A stretch of DNA of 64,000 nucleotides, from NCBI RefSeq assembly GCF_041434935.1, contig NZ_CP107964.1, positions 8,725,001 through 8,789,000 on the forward strand. Reading direction: 5' to 3'. Positions 36,992 to 45,774 of the stretch are shown here, in pieces. Positions within the stretch are counted from its first letter, which is position 1; every line of letters starts with the position of its first letter. Source of the DNA: Kitasatospora sp. NBC_00374 (GTDB taxonomy: Bacteria; Actinomycetota; Actinomycetes; Streptomycetales; Streptomycetaceae). The position numbers were made by a program, and so were the translations under genes. The notes below the pieces were generated by a model that saw only the letters and a list, made by a program, of their open reading frames with translations, was not told where the DNA came from and made no database searches.

Positions 36992-37960
36992 TCAGCGGAC
37001 CGCCGGTGGGCCGGCGGTCCGCCGGAGTCCGGCGGTCGGGGCGGGGGTCGGGGCGGGGGTCCGGCGGTGCTGGGCCGGCCGGTGACTCCAGTCGTTTCGC
37101 CGGGCGAGGGCCTGCGCGGTGGCGATGAAGGCCTTGACGGCGGGGGAGTTGCCTGCCGCCCCGCGGACGCCGATGGCGAGGTGGCGGGTGACGGTGGGTT
37201 CGAAGGGCAGCGCCCGCAGGCCGGGGGGCAGCGCGGGCAGCGCGAGGGCCGGCAGGACCGTCAGGGCGAGTCCTTCGGCCACCATGGCCAGCAGGGCGTT
37301 CACATCACGGACGCGGTGGGCGACGACCGGTTCCAGGCCGGCGGTGCGGAAGATCGTGCGAAGCATCGGCTCGACTCCGCCCTCGGGCATGATGAGGGAC
37401 TCGGCCCTGAGGTCGTGGATCCGCAGGGCGCGGGAGCCGGCCAGTGGGTGGCTGTCCGGCAGGACGGTGTACCACTCGTCCTGCAGCAGCGGAATGGTCG
37501 TCAGATCGCGCTTCGGCAGGGTCACGATGCCGACGTCGAGCGCGTATCCGCGAAGCCACTCGGTGATCTGCGCGTCGGTGCCCTCGCGCAGGGCGATCTC
37601 CAGGCGGGGGAACGTGGAGCGGAACTCCGTCATCAGGCGCGGCAGCAGCCGGACGGCGAAACTCTGGCTGGTGCCGATGCGGATCGTGCCGCCGGCGTCG
37701 GTGCGCAGGAGGTCCGTCTCCTGCCGCATCTGCTCGGTGTGCAGGATGACGGCGCGGGCGTGGCCGAGGACGCGCCGGCCGACGTCGGTGAGTTTGACGC
37801 CGCTCCGGTCCCGCTTCATCAGCGCCACGCCGAGTTCGGCCTCGAGGCCCGCGATGGCGTGGCTGACGGCCGACTGGGTCACTCCCAGTGCCGTCGCGGC
37901 GCTGGTGAAGGTACCGGTGTCGGCTATGGCGACGAAGGCCGCGCACTGGGCGAGCTTCAC
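36992..37960 (-). CDS. LysR-family transcriptional regulator 2 (ARE-controlled)
   Basis: 322 aa. HTH at the N-terminus (FVAIADTGTFTSAATALGVTQSAVSHAIAGLEAELG) and effector domain from ~90 (IRIGTSQSFAVRLLPRLMTEF). The extreme C-terminus is an unconserved Pro/Arg tail that runs through the hairpin at 36995-37022. An ARE-like palindrome 61 nt upstream of its start places this activator under the GBL receptor. It is a good candidate for the pathway-specific link between the hormone and the biosynthetic operons. Confidence 0.88.
   Translation of the reverse strand: MKLAQCAAFVAIADTGTFTSAATALGVTQSAVSHAIAGLEAELGVALMKRDRSGVKLTDVGRRVLGHARAVILHTEQMRQETDLLRTDAGGTIRIGTSQSFAVRLLPRLMTEFRSTFPRLEIALREGTDAQITEWLRGYALDVGIVTLPKRDLTTIPLLQDEWYTVLPDSHPLAGSRALRIHDLRAESLIMPEGGVEPMLRTIFRTAGLEPVVAHRVRDVNALLAMVAEGLALTVLPALALPALPPGLRALPFEPTVTRHLAIGVRGAAGNSPAVKAFIATAQALARRNDWSHRPAQHRRTPAPTPAPTAGLRRTAGPPAVR
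36995..37022. terminator. Hairpin overlapping the LysR 2 stop
   Basis: A 12-bp perfect stem GCGGACCGCCGG - TGGG - CCGGCGGTCCGC immediately inside the LysR 2 stop codon and 38 nt after the cupin stop. It probably terminates the FAD-protein/cupin transcript. Confidence 0.75.
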
Positions 37961-38020
37961 TGGACGACCACCTCCACGGACACGACGGGCACCTCGGGCA
38001 GGGCTTCAGGATGACAGAGT

Positions 38021-38044
38021 AAAATACCTTCCGAAAGGTATTTT
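38021..38044. promoter_or_regulatory. ARE-like palindrome upstream of LysR 2
   Basis: AAAATACCTT-CCGA-AAGGTATTTT, perfect 10-bp arms. It lies between the TetR pseudo-receptor stop and the LysR 2 start and is the most symmetrical of the five ARE-like sites. Confidence 0.88.
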
Positions 38045-38092
38045 CATCGGACGCCGATCGGACTTTCCGATCGGCGCGGGGTCCGGGCCCGG

Positions 38093-38674
38093 TCAGCGGC
38101 GCACCGTCGCCGCGACCAACTCCCAGATCTTCTCGGCCCGTTGGGGCAGCGAGGTGCCCGCGGTCGGCGGCGGGACGAAGTGGATCCCGAGGGCGACCGC
38201 CAGGAGCAGCTGGGCGACCGTCTCGGGGGAGTGCTCCGGGGCGACCTCGCCGGCCGCCTGGGCCCGCTCGACGAGGTCGACCAGATGCCGCTGGATGTCG
38301 AAGAAGGCCCCCGCCGGCCCGGTCTGCAGCCACGCGCGCTCGACGACCAGCCGCAGTGCGGCCTTGAACCGGACGCCGTCGCCCGGATGCGCGGCGAGTT
38401 TCAGCGTGAGCGCGCGCAGCGCGTCCAGCGCCGGGACGCCCGGGGCGTCGCACGACTCGCGCAGCGCGTGCCAGGCCCGCTCGCCCTGCTGGACGAGTGC
38501 GGCGGCCAGGTCCTCCTTGGACGCGAAGTGCCCGTACAGGGCCCCCTTGGTCAGGCCCGTGCGGGCGACCACCGAGTTCAGGCTCGTGCCCGCGTAGCCC
38601 CAGGCGGCGAACTCCTCCGCCGCCGCGTCGAGCACGTGCTCACGGGTCGTGCGACCGCGTTCCTGCCGCGCCAT
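38093..38674 (-). CDS. TetR-family GBL pseudo-receptor-like regulator
   Basis: 193 aa from ATG 38674. N-terminal HTH (AAAEEFAAWGYAGTSLNSVVARTGLTKGALYGHFASKEDLAAALV) closely follows the ArpA/ScbR group. In the ligand-binding half, the Trp-containing segment of true receptors (PYQGWTDLL in the receptor at 41965) is here FFDIQRHLVDL, without Trp. That fits a ScbR2/JadR2-type pseudo-receptor that answers to antibiotics or another ligand instead of the GBL. Its own promoter carries an ARE (38703-38724). Confidence 0.85.
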   Translation of the reverse strand: MARQERGRTTREHVLDAAAEEFAAWGYAGTSLNSVVARTGLTKGALYGHFASKEDLAAALVQQGERAWHALRESCDAPGVPALDALRALTLKLAAHPGDGVRFKAALRLVVERAWLQTGPAGAFFDIQRHLVDLVERAQAAGEVAPEHSPETVAQLLLAVALGIHFVPPPTAGTSLPQRAEKIWELVAATVRR

Positions 38675-38702
38675 CCTCACCCCTCGGTCGGCCCGCAGAT
38701 AA

Positions 38703-38724
38703 AAAACCATCTGGAAGGTATGTT
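38703..38724. promoter_or_regulatory. ARE-like palindrome upstream of the TetR pseudo-receptor
   Basis: Read towards the gene: AACATACCTTC-CAG-ATGGTTTT, 29 nt upstream of the start codon. It allows repression by the receptor or autorepression. Confidence 0.85.
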
Positions 38725-38879
38725 ACATGTCCGGGGTCGACCCCGGGACCCCTTGCCGCACCCCGGGCCGGACGGCGATCCACTCCCGGCGGCCGCCCCT
38801 TCGAAACACCGGGGCACGGCAAGGGCCGACGGACCGGGCCGATGGGCGAGACGAACGCCCGCCGGCCCGGCCGCCCGGC

Positions 38880-39602
38880 TCAGCGACCGCCGGCCGCGCG
38901 GTCCTTGCCGTGGACGCCGGCCGGCAGCACCGGCCAACGGCCCTCGCGCGCCCGCGCCAGCAGGACCGCATCCCGGCCCACCACCCGGGGATGCCCCACG
39001 GCACGGAGCATGGGCAGATCGCTGGCATGGTCGGCGTAGCAGAAGCACTCCGCGGCGTCGAGACCCAGCTGCGCGACGGTCGCGGCCACCGCCTCGGCCT
39101 TCGCCGCGCCGATCATCGGCCGGCGGACCTCACCGGTCAGCAGCCCGTCCCGGGCCACCACCGGTTCGGTGCACAGCAACCGGTCCGCCCCGAGGTCATC
39201 GGCCAGCGGAGCCAGGCACGCCGCGAAGGAGCCCGACACCAGCACGACGGCGTCACCGGCCCGGCGGTGTCCCTCGAGCGCGGCGGCGGTGGCCGCGACG
39301 AACGCCGCCGGCCTGCGGCGGTAGCCCGCGTACCAGGCCCGTCCGGCACTCTCGGTCTCGGCGCGCGAGGCCCCGGCGAACAGACGGAAGTACGCGCGGT
39401 TGACCTCGCTCCGCGGCACCCCCCGGCGGACCAGGGCGTCCAACCCCTCCAGCCCGGCCCGGTACCGGGACCACCCGCCGCCGCTCCACACGGTCCAGTA
39501 GCGCCAGAACTCCAGCATGCTCTTGGCCGCGATCACCGTCTCGTCGACATCGAAGAACGCACCCCGCCGCGGGGCCGTCCCCGAGGCCCGCGACACACTC
39601 AC
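38880..39602 (-). CDS. HAD-IB family phosphatase, probable GBL-biosynthesis phosphatase
   Basis: 240 aa. HAD motifs: I FFDVDETV (nucleophile Asp), II VVLVSGS, III/IV region YADHASDLPMLRAVG. Four-base overlap with the acyl-CoA-dehydrogenase-like gene. HAD hydrolases next to afsA genes (for example in the S. rochei SRB locus) remove the phosphate from the butenolide phosphate formed by AfsA. Transcribed after afsA and the dehydrogenase-like gene as one unit. Confidence 0.85.
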   Translation of the reverse strand: MSVSRASGTAPRRGAFFDVDETVIAAKSMLEFWRYWTVWSGGGWSRYRAGLEGLDALVRRGVPRSEVNRAYFRLFAGASRAETESAGRAWYAGYRRRPAAFVAATAAALEGHRRAGDAVVLVSGSFAACLAPLADDLGADRLLCTEPVVARDGLLTGEVRRPMIGAAKAEAVAATVAQLGLDAAECFCYADHASDLPMLRAVGHPRVVGRDAVLLARAREGRWPVLPAGVHGKDRAAGGR

Positions 39603-40729
39603 CGCCCCCGCCCGTCCTCGGCGGCGAAGGCGGCCTTCGCGTACTCCGAAGCGGCCTTCTCGAACTCCAACGTGGCGTGCCCGGCCGCGACGGTGACGTC
39701 ACGCCAGCTCCGCTGCAACGGGCTCGACTCCCTCTGGGCCTGCGCCCCCGACGCGCGGAAGATCCGGTCGACCGCGGTGGCGCACAACTCGGCGGCCATC
39801 GCGACGTCACGCTGGTTCTGCGCCACGACCAGGGCGGTGACCCGGCCGTGGTCCGCCCGCTGCGCCGCATGCTCCACAAGCAACTGCGCCGCGTGGATCT
39901 CCGCCGACGACCGGGCCAGGACGAACTGCACGGTCGCCGTGTCCCGGGCCGAGCGGCCGTCCGCCCGGCGCCTGCCCGCCATCGAGGAGAGCCAGTCGCG
40001 CTGCGCGCCGCGCGCGGCACCGAGAATGGGCGCCACGAACTGCAACCCCGCGACGAGCGGGAACGGCACGCTGTGGCAACGGCCTCCGCCGCCGCCCGGA
40101 CGGAGCAGGTCCTCCAGCGTGAACGAGCGGTGCCGCGGGACGAACGCGGCACCGACGGCCACGCCGCTGCTCCCGGTTCCCCGCAGGCCCACGTTGTGCC
40201 AGGTGTCGATCACCTCGAAGTCCCCCCGCGGGACCGCGAAGATCCGGTGCTCCCCGGCTGTCCGGCTGGCGAGAAGGATCCAGTCGGCGTGGTCGACCCC
40301 GCTGGCGTAGTCCCAGCGGCCGCTGAGCCGCCAGCCGTCCGGGACGGCGGCCGCCTCGCCCGAGGGCGGGATGACGCAGGCCGCGATGCGCACGTCGGGG
40401 CGCTCGCCCCACAGTTCGCGCTGCGCCTGGTCCGGGAGGTAGGAGGCGAGCCGGGCGTGCGCGGCGTAGAGCGCCGCGCACCAGGCCGTGGAGGCGCAGG
40501 ACTCGCCGACCGTGGCGACCGCCGCCACCAGCTCGCCGAAGGATCCGGCCCGCCCGCCCCAGCGTTCGGGGACGAAGTGGCGGGTGAAGCCCGCGTCGGT
40601 CAGGGCCGTGGCGAGGTCGGCGGGTAATCTGCGCCGGTTCTCCGCCAGGTCGCGGTGCAGGGCCGCCGCGGCCGCCACGTGCCGGGCGTCGGGTTCGAGC
40701 GGCACGGGTGCCGACGCCGTGGTCAGCAA
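39599..40729 (-). CDS. Acyl-CoA-dehydrogenase-like flavoprotein of the GBL operon
   Basis: 376 aa if started at TTG 40729, which overlaps the afsA stop and lies behind GAGGG. A later GTG (40705) is possible. N-terminal helical domain (LAENRRRLPADLATALTDAGFTRHFVPERWGGRAGSFGELVAAV), beta-domain (DGWRLSGRWDYASGVDHADWILLAS) and C-terminal helical bundle are those of the acyl-CoA dehydrogenase/flavin-dependent monooxygenase (HpaB/HsaA-like) group. In signalling loci such proteins modify the acyl chain or ring of the butyrolactone/butenolide. Confidence 0.82.
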   Translation of the reverse strand: MLTTASAPVPLEPDARHVAAAAALHRDLAENRRRLPADLATALTDAGFTRHFVPERWGGRAGSFGELVAAVATVGESCASTAWCAALYAAHARLASYLPDQAQRELWGERPDVRIAACVIPPSGEAAAVPDGWRLSGRWDYASGVDHADWILLASRTAGEHRIFAVPRGDFEVIDTWHNVGLRGTGSSGVAVGAAFVPRHRSFTLEDLLRPGGGGGRCHSVPFPLVAGLQFVAPILGAARGAQRDWLSSMAGRRRADGRSARDTATVQFVLARSSAEIHAAQLLVEHAAQRADHGRVTALVVAQNQRDVAMAAELCATAVDRIFRASGAQAQRESSPLQRSWRDVTVAAGHATLEFEKAASEYAKAAFAAEDGRGR

Positions 40730-41778
40730 CGTCCCTCGCCCTCTCGGTCGGTGTGGCTGCGCTGGGTGGGTATTCGAGGCTTCGGCACGCGGACCCACTG
40801 CTGGATCCCGGTCGCCAGGGTCCGGCCCTCCTGTGTCGCGGCGAGGCCGAAGCAGAGGTCGTCCGAGCCGGGGGCGGGATGGGAGGTGATGGTCACCGGG
40901 GCGCCGAGGCGGCCGAAGGCCGAGAACGACGTGGCGGCGAAGGTGAGGACGGCGATGCTCGGGGTCGGGGCCGAGGCGTTGTCGCGTTGGGCGGCGGGGT
41001 GGCAGGCCTGCCGGAAGGCCTCCAGCAGGACCATGCCGGGGATGTGGTCCGATCCGTGGTCGAACAGCACGGGATGGTCCTGGTCGACCTTCAGCAGCCA
41101 GGTCCCGGGCGCCGCGTGCGGCACGGGGGACAGGAGGACGTCGCGCTCGTGCAGGTGCCCGACGTCCGCGGGCCGAAGGGCCGGGCCGCAGGCGACGGCG
41201 GTCGGTGCCGGCTTCGGGGCGGGGCCTTCGGGCCGGCGCAGCATCGTGTACCGGCGGTGGTCCATCGCGCCCCAGCGCAGACCGGCCCGGCCGTAGCGGT
41301 GTCCCTCGACGTGGATCGAGCACTCCATGTCCATCGCGAAGCGGCGCGGGTTGTCGGTGGTGGGGACGCAGGAGACGTCCAGGACGACGGCCAGCGGACT
41401 CCCCGTGCCTTGCGGTATCCCCGGGGCGTCGATGTCGAATTCCAGGCTGTCGAGGATGAAGTGGTGGCCTTCGGGCACCGCGTAGAAGCGGTGCGACAGG
41501 TAGATCACGGCCTGCCGGATGGTCTCGGCCACCAGCAGCGGGTCACTTGACCCGTTGGCGGCGCCGTTGTAGAGCAGGTGTTCGCGTGGCCACTGGGCGG
41601 CCACGACGAACCTGTCGGTGTCGAGCATCAGAGCGTCGGTGAGCAGTACCTCGGAGACGGCCGCCTTGTGGACCAGCCGACGCGGAACCCCGTGTTCGAA
41701 CGTGAGCAGGCGGTGCGGATCGGGCTTGCTGGGTTGAGCGACCAGCTGAAGATTGGCTGACGGTACGCTGGCGTGCAT
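40723..41778 (-). CDS. afsA: A-factor synthase family protein (GBL biosynthesis)
   Basis: 351 aa, two AfsA hot-dog repeats (residues ~25-165 and ~205-340). Conserved stretches: VPRRLVHKAAVSEVLLTD, HLLYNGAANGSSDPLLVAETIRQAVIYLSH and the matching second-half HPVLFDHGSDHIPGMVLLEAFRQACH. AfsA condenses dihydroxyacetone phosphate with a beta-ketoacyl group, the committing step to the hormone. First gene of a three-gene unit (afsA, dehydrogenase-like, HAD) and divergent from the receptor gene, sharing an ARE. Confidence 0.93.
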   Translation of the reverse strand: MHASVPSANLQLVAQPSKPDPHRLLTFEHGVPRRLVHKAAVSEVLLTDALMLDTDRFVVAAQWPREHLLYNGAANGSSDPLLVAETIRQAVIYLSHRFYAVPEGHHFILDSLEFDIDAPGIPQGTGSPLAVVLDVSCVPTTDNPRRFAMDMECSIHVEGHRYGRAGLRWGAMDHRRYTMLRRPEGPAPKPAPTAVACGPALRPADVGHLHERDVLLSPVPHAAPGTWLLKVDQDHPVLFDHGSDHIPGMVLLEAFRQACHPAAQRDNASAPTPSIAVLTFAATSFSAFGRLGAPVTITSHPAPGSDDLCFGLAATQEGRTLATGIQQWVRVPKPRIPTQRSHTDREGEGRC

Positions 41779-41876
41779 GTACGTGCTCCCTCCCCCGGGA
41801 GTCGCAGGACCTCAAATGACCTGAACATCACGAACCGCGCGCCGGGCGCGTCACCGCGACCCGAACGCTCCTCGAA

Positions 41877-41900
41877 AATATACCGGCCGGAAGGTATATT
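41877..41900. promoter_or_regulatory. ARE-like palindrome between afsA and the receptor gene
   Basis: AATATACC-GGCCGGAA-GGTATATT, 8-bp perfect arms, 98 nt from the afsA start and 64 nt from the receptor start. Classic arrangement for receptor autorepression and coupled control of hormone synthesis. Confidence 0.88.
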
Positions 41901-41964
41901 GCAACGGGATGCCGACGCGCCCTCCACTCCGGCATCGGCCGAGCACCACGAAAGGTAGGACAGC

Positions 41965-42612
41965 GTGCCAGTGACCTCATCTGTGCCCGCGTGGGAGAAC
42001 CCCAAGTCAGGACCGCCCCGGTCGCCCGAACTCGTCCAGGACCGAGCCGTCCGCACCCGTGCCCAGGTGCTGCTGGCCGCCGCCCGGCACTTCGCGGGCT
42101 CCGGGTTCCGCGGGGCCTCGGTCAAGGACGTCGCGGACGAGGCAGGAGTGACCAAGGGAGCCGTCTACTTCCACTTCGTCAACAAGGAAGCACTGGCCAT
42201 CGCCGTCGTCGAGGAGCACTACGCCCGGTGGCCGGCACTGCTCAACGAACTCCAGGCCGAAGACCTCAGCCCCCTGGACACCGCCGTGGAGATGCTCAAC
42301 CGCGCCGCGCTGGCCTTCCGGGACGACATCGTCGTCCAGGCCGGCGCCCGCCTCCAGATCGAACGGTCACTGATCGACGCCCCGCTCCCGACGCCCTACC
42401 AGGGCTGGACGGACCTGCTGAGCGACCTGCTCACCAAGGCCCGGGACGAGGGCCAGCTCCGCCCCGGGGTGGACCCGCACGCCGCCGCCCGCGTACTCGT
42501 CTCCGGCTTCTTCGGCGCCCAGCACATCTCCGAGACCCTCCACCACCGCGCCGACCTCCTCGACCGCTGGAACGAGATGCGCGACCTGCTGACCTCGGCC
42601 ATCCGCGCATGA
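41965..42612 (+). CDS. ArpA/ScbR-type gamma-butyrolactone receptor (TetR family)
   Basis: 215 aa from GTG 41965. HTH: AARHFAGSGFRGASVKDVADEAGVTKGAVYFHFVNKEALAIAVVEEHYARW, diagnostic for GBL receptors (YFHFxNKEALA). The ligand domain keeps the Trp-containing PYQGWTDLLSDLL segment corresponding to the hormone-pocket Trp of CprB/ArpA, so it is likely a true receptor. Divergent from afsA over a shared ARE. It should repress the five ARE-bearing promoters until the hormone accumulates. Confidence 0.92.
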   Translation: MPVTSSVPAWENPKSGPPRSPELVQDRAVRTRAQVLLAAARHFAGSGFRGASVKDVADEAGVTKGAVYFHFVNKEALAIAVVEEHYARWPALLNELQAEDLSPLDTAVEMLNRAALAFRDDIVVQAGARLQIERSLIDAPLPTPYQGWTDLLSDLLTKARDEGQLRPGVDPHAAARVLVSGFFGAQHISETLHHRADLLDRWNEMRDLLTSAIRA

Positions 42613-43091
42613 CCTGAGGCTCCCAACCCCGACGCCGACACCGGAACCCCCGACCGAACCGAAAACCCAGGCCCACCGCGGAAGAGAAAGGCGGAGCGGC
42701 CCCCTCCGGCAGGAGACCAGGGCCGCCGCGCTCAACGACCGTCCAGCCGTCTCCCGGCGCAGCCGGACGACCCCGGCGCGCCCGGCGCCGGCGGCCCTCG
42801 GCCACCGCGCCGAGGGCGCGGCCGTCAGCGCGGCAGCGCCACCACCGTCCCGCCCGCGCCGGCGCAGGCCTGCGCGACCAGCCCTCCGCCCGGCCCCCGG
42901 ACGCCCGAGCCGCCAGAGGTCCCCGCGCAGGCGCCGCCGGGTCCGGCCGCCGCGGCGAGGAGCACCCACCTCGCGCCGATCCCGTCGCACAGGAGCCCGG
43001 CTCCCGTGGACCACAGGCACCCGGCGGCAGCGCGGGGCGGGAAACGCATTTCCCGCGCGTGGCCGCCGTGCCGTACAGTCGCGTCTACCGA
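42613..43091. other. Intergenic 480 bp between the GBL receptor and the initiator tRNA
   Basis: No gene called. A reverse frame 43049-42825 (74 aa, Gly/Ala-rich, MRFPPRAAAGCLWSTG...) has G/C-rich third positions but no recognisable family or ribosome-binding site. The tRNA promoter should lie just before 43092. Confidence 0.4.
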
Positions 43092-43168
43092 CGCGGGGTG
43101 GAGCAGCTCGGTAGCTCGCTGGGCTCATAACCCAGAGGTCGCAGGTTCAAATCCTGTCCCCGCTACCA
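43092..43168 (+). tRNA. Initiator tRNA-fMet (CAT anticodon)
   Basis: 77 nt including encoded CCA (43166-43168). The anticodon arm CTGGG-CTCATAA-CCCAG gives anticodon CAT with three G:C pairs, and the acceptor stem begins with an unpaired C1 opposite U72; both are initiator hallmarks. D-arm GAGCAGCTCGGTAGCTC and T-arm GCAGG-TTCAAAT-CCTGT are intact. Confidence 0.96.
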
Positions 43169-44154
43169 ACCCCGGTAGGGCCCGGCACCCCAGGTGCCGG
43201 GCCCTGCCGCGTTCGGCGCCTTTCCGCCCCTTCGCGCCCTGCCGGCCCCGTCCCTGACGCATCGCCGGTCAGCCGCGGTCGAGCCCGCGATCCGGCGGCG
43301 GCGGTTGCTGCGCCGGAGCATCGGCCCCGCCGGGCGGACGACCGGGATTCCCTGCGAAGATCAAGGATGGTGGCGGCGGCGAGGCGCGGGTGGTGCGGTT
43401 GCGGATGCGCAGGGTCTCGCCGGGGGTGAGTTGGGCGAAGCGGACGATGTCCTGGGGGCCTCGAGCCCGTGGGCGGATGGGCCCTTTGCCCAATTCCTCT
43501 TCCAGCGAGGCGAACTGGTCGGCCGACAGCTTCGGGACGCTCGCCGGACCCAGTGGTTCTCGCCCCCACCCGTCAGGCCGGCCCTGGCCCGCGGCCCGGT
43601 GATCACGGTTGCCCGTCCAGGCACTCCGCACTGCCTGATCCGCAGAGCACCCGCCGCCCACGCGTGGGACGTGGTCCGAATGCGATCCGGCGGACCGGCA
43701 GGGGGAGTGAGCGGTGTCGTGGAAGGGGCGGTCCAGTCGGTACTGCGGGTGCTGGTCGACCAGGGCGGGCGTCAAGTACCCGGACCCCTACCCGGAGCTG
43801 TTGCGGTCGGCGCGGAACACAGGGACATCGACGCGGACGACGTGACGCCCACGCTGCTCCTGGACGGCGCGATCGTCACGGGAACCGTGGTGTCCTCGAG
43901 GTCTGGGAGCGACCGCACGTACTGACCGGAGCACTGCGAAACGAGCCGTCCATCGCCACCGGGTGCCCGCACAGGCAGAGGGGTGTGTTGTCCGCGGACA
44001 ACACCCTCCCCGTCGGGACGGGCTCAGGCGTCCCTGACGGACCCCTGTTCCGGAACCTCGGGCCGCGTCGGTGAGTAACCGATGCTCATGCCACGAGGAC
44101 CGTGACCACGCGAGACTCCAACCGACCCGCCCACTCTGGATGAAGGAGTCGCTC
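43169..44154. other. About 1 kb of degraded sequence with IS-like traces
   Basis: No intact gene. On the reverse strand near 43430-43560 the peptide VPKLSADQFASLEEELGKGP, then SAHG in a neighbouring frame, resembles the N-terminus of IS630-type transposases (PKLSAEQFxxLExELxxGPxAHGW) with a frameshift. The 29-bp repeat at 43342-43370 lies here. Frames further right (43700-43925) look like broken coding but I cannot name them. Confidence 0.4.
43342..43370. repeat. 29-bp perfect inverted partner of the IS605-type left end
   Basis: This segment (starting CCGGGATTCCCTGCGAAGA) is the exact reverse complement of 47491-47519, which flanks the left end of the IS200/IS605 element. No transposase lies next to this copy, so it is either a solo end or a shared target motif. 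The two copies bracket 4.1 kb of secreted-protein genes. Confidence 0.85.
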
Positions 44155-45462
44155 ATGAAGTCGTGGCGAGGAATGCTCGTTGTCTCCTCGGCGATCGCTG
44201 TCGCACTTGCCGCGACAGCGGCTCAGGCGATGGTCCTGCCGCCGAGTTACTCTCCTGCGCTCGTCTCGCGGACAGTGGGGGCCGCCGCGAACGGCCACGC
44301 CACGGTGTCCAGCGTCAACGACAACTCCCGTTACGTGGCCTTCACTTCGACGGCGGACAATCTGGTGTCCGGAGACACCAACGGCCGAAGTGACGTCTTC
44401 CTCAAGGACCTCCTCGACGGCACCGTGACTCTTGTCAGCGCCGACCAGACCGGAAGGATCGGCAACGGCGCGAGCGCTGTCACCTCGCCTCAGTCGATCA
44501 GTGGAGATGGCCGCTACGTCGTCTTCAGCTCGGTGGCGAGCAACCTCGTCCCGGGAGACACCACGGGTAGGACCGACGTCTTCCGCAAGGACATGCAGAC
44601 CGGAGCCGTCACCCGGATGAGCCGCAGTGCCTCGGGCCAGGCGGCCAACGCAGACTCGGTGCTTCCCACCATCAGCCGGGACGGCAATCTCGTCGCCTTC
44701 ACCTCGACCGCCGACAACCTGACCTCCGGCGACGCCAACGCCCGTGCGGACGTCTTCGTGCGGAACGTGTCGGCCGGTACGGTCGCCCTGGTGAGCAGAA
44801 CCGCAGGGGGAGGGCCCGCCAACGGCGATGCCTTGCACTCCGCCTTCAGCGGCGACGGAGGATTTCTCGCCTTCGACTCCACGGCGACGAACATCGTCAC
44901 CGGGGCCTCCGGAGTTCTTGCCGTCTACCGGGTGAACCTGAGCGACCGGTCAGTCACGAGCGTCAGTGCCTCCAGCGCGGGAGTCCTCGCAAGCAGGGAC
45001 TCCACCGAACCCGCACTGAGCAACGACGGCAGGTACGTCGTCTTCCGTTCCTTCGCTTCCAACCTGGTCGCCGGCGACACCAACGCCACCAGCGACGTCT
45101 TCCGCAAGGACCTCACCACGGGTGCGGTCGTCCGGGTGAGCGAGAACGGAACAGCGGAACCCGATGGTCCGGTCGGTTACCTGCCGGTCATCAGCGGCAG
45201 CGGGGACGTTGTCTCGTTCGACTCCGACGCCACCAACCTGCTCCCCGGGTTCTCGGGCACTCACGTCTACCGCAAGGTCATCTCCACGGGCTCTCTCAGG
45301 GCCGTGAGTGTCAACGCGGCGGGAACCCCTGGCAACAACGTCAGTTCCGCTCCCTCGATGACCCGCAGCGGGAGCACCGTGACGTTCATGTCGTACGCCG
45401 ACAACCTCGTGGCCGGGGACACCAACAACCGGAGTGACGTCTTCATCACCCGCACCCCATGA
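44155..45462 (+). CDS. Secreted TolB/WD40-like beta-propeller protein
   Basis: 435 aa. Signal peptide MKSWRGMLVVSSAIAVALAA ending AQA. The mature part is about seven repeats with the PD40-like pattern xxSxDGRYVxFxSxAxNLVxGDTNxxxDVFxKDLxTGxxxxVS (for example SVNDNSRYVAFTSTADNLVS and SGDGRYVVFSSVASNLVPGD), forming a beta-propeller. No catalytic motif seen. Likely an extracellular binding or scaffold protein. ATG 44155 follows GAAGGAG with good spacing. Confidence 0.85.
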   Translation: MKSWRGMLVVSSAIAVALAATAAQAMVLPPSYSPALVSRTVGAAANGHATVSSVNDNSRYVAFTSTADNLVSGDTNGRSDVFLKDLLDGTVTLVSADQTGRIGNGASAVTSPQSISGDGRYVVFSSVASNLVPGDTTGRTDVFRKDMQTGAVTRMSRSASGQAANADSVLPTISRDGNLVAFTSTADNLTSGDANARADVFVRNVSAGTVALVSRTAGGGPANGDALHSAFSGDGGFLAFDSTATNIVTGASGVLAVYRVNLSDRSVTSVSASSAGVLASRDSTEPALSNDGRYVVFRSFASNLVAGDTNATSDVFRKDLTTGAVVRVSENGTAEPDGPVGYLPVISGSGDVVSFDSDATNLLPGFSGTHVYRKVISTGSLRAVSVNAAGTPGNNVSSAPSMTRSGSTVTFMSYADNLVAGDTNNRSDVFITRTP

Positions 45463-45774
45463 CGTCTGCGTCATAGGGCGGCGTGCGGTGGGGCACTCCC
45501 GCCCGAGCGGACCGCCCGGTGGGCCGGTCGAGGAAGCGGGCCGGGGGTGGAACGCCGGTTCCACCCCCGCGAGCGGCGCGGCCTCCTCCGTGAAGGGGCG
45601 CTTCTCGGGACACCTCGATCTGCTCGGCGAACGTCACTGCTGAGCAGGCGCTGTTCAGGCAGCGGAAGCGGCGCACGAGCGGGGCCCTCGTGCGATACGG
45701 CGGTGTTACGCGGCTGCGCCAGCATGGTCGACGTTCGATCGATCATCGATGATCCGCCTCAGACAGGGTTCCGT
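45463..45774. other. Intergenic region between secreted-protein genes
   Basis: No gene seen. A GC-rich inverted tract GGGGGTGGAACG / CGGTTCCACCCCC at 45544-45567 forms a probable terminator for the propeller gene. A TTCGATCGATCATCGATGATC tract of overlapping GATC/ATCGAT motifs lies at 45734-45754. Confidence 0.5.

Noticed and set aside
42825..43049. Reverse 74-aa open frame before the tRNA
   Set aside because: Good third-position GC but no recognisable fold, ribosome-binding site or neighbour; too short to support alone.
43194..43925. Forward 243-aa open frame after tRNA-fMet
   Set aside because: Crosses the 29-bp repeat and an antisense transposase-like fragment, mixed codon bias, no start signal; best read as degraded DNA.
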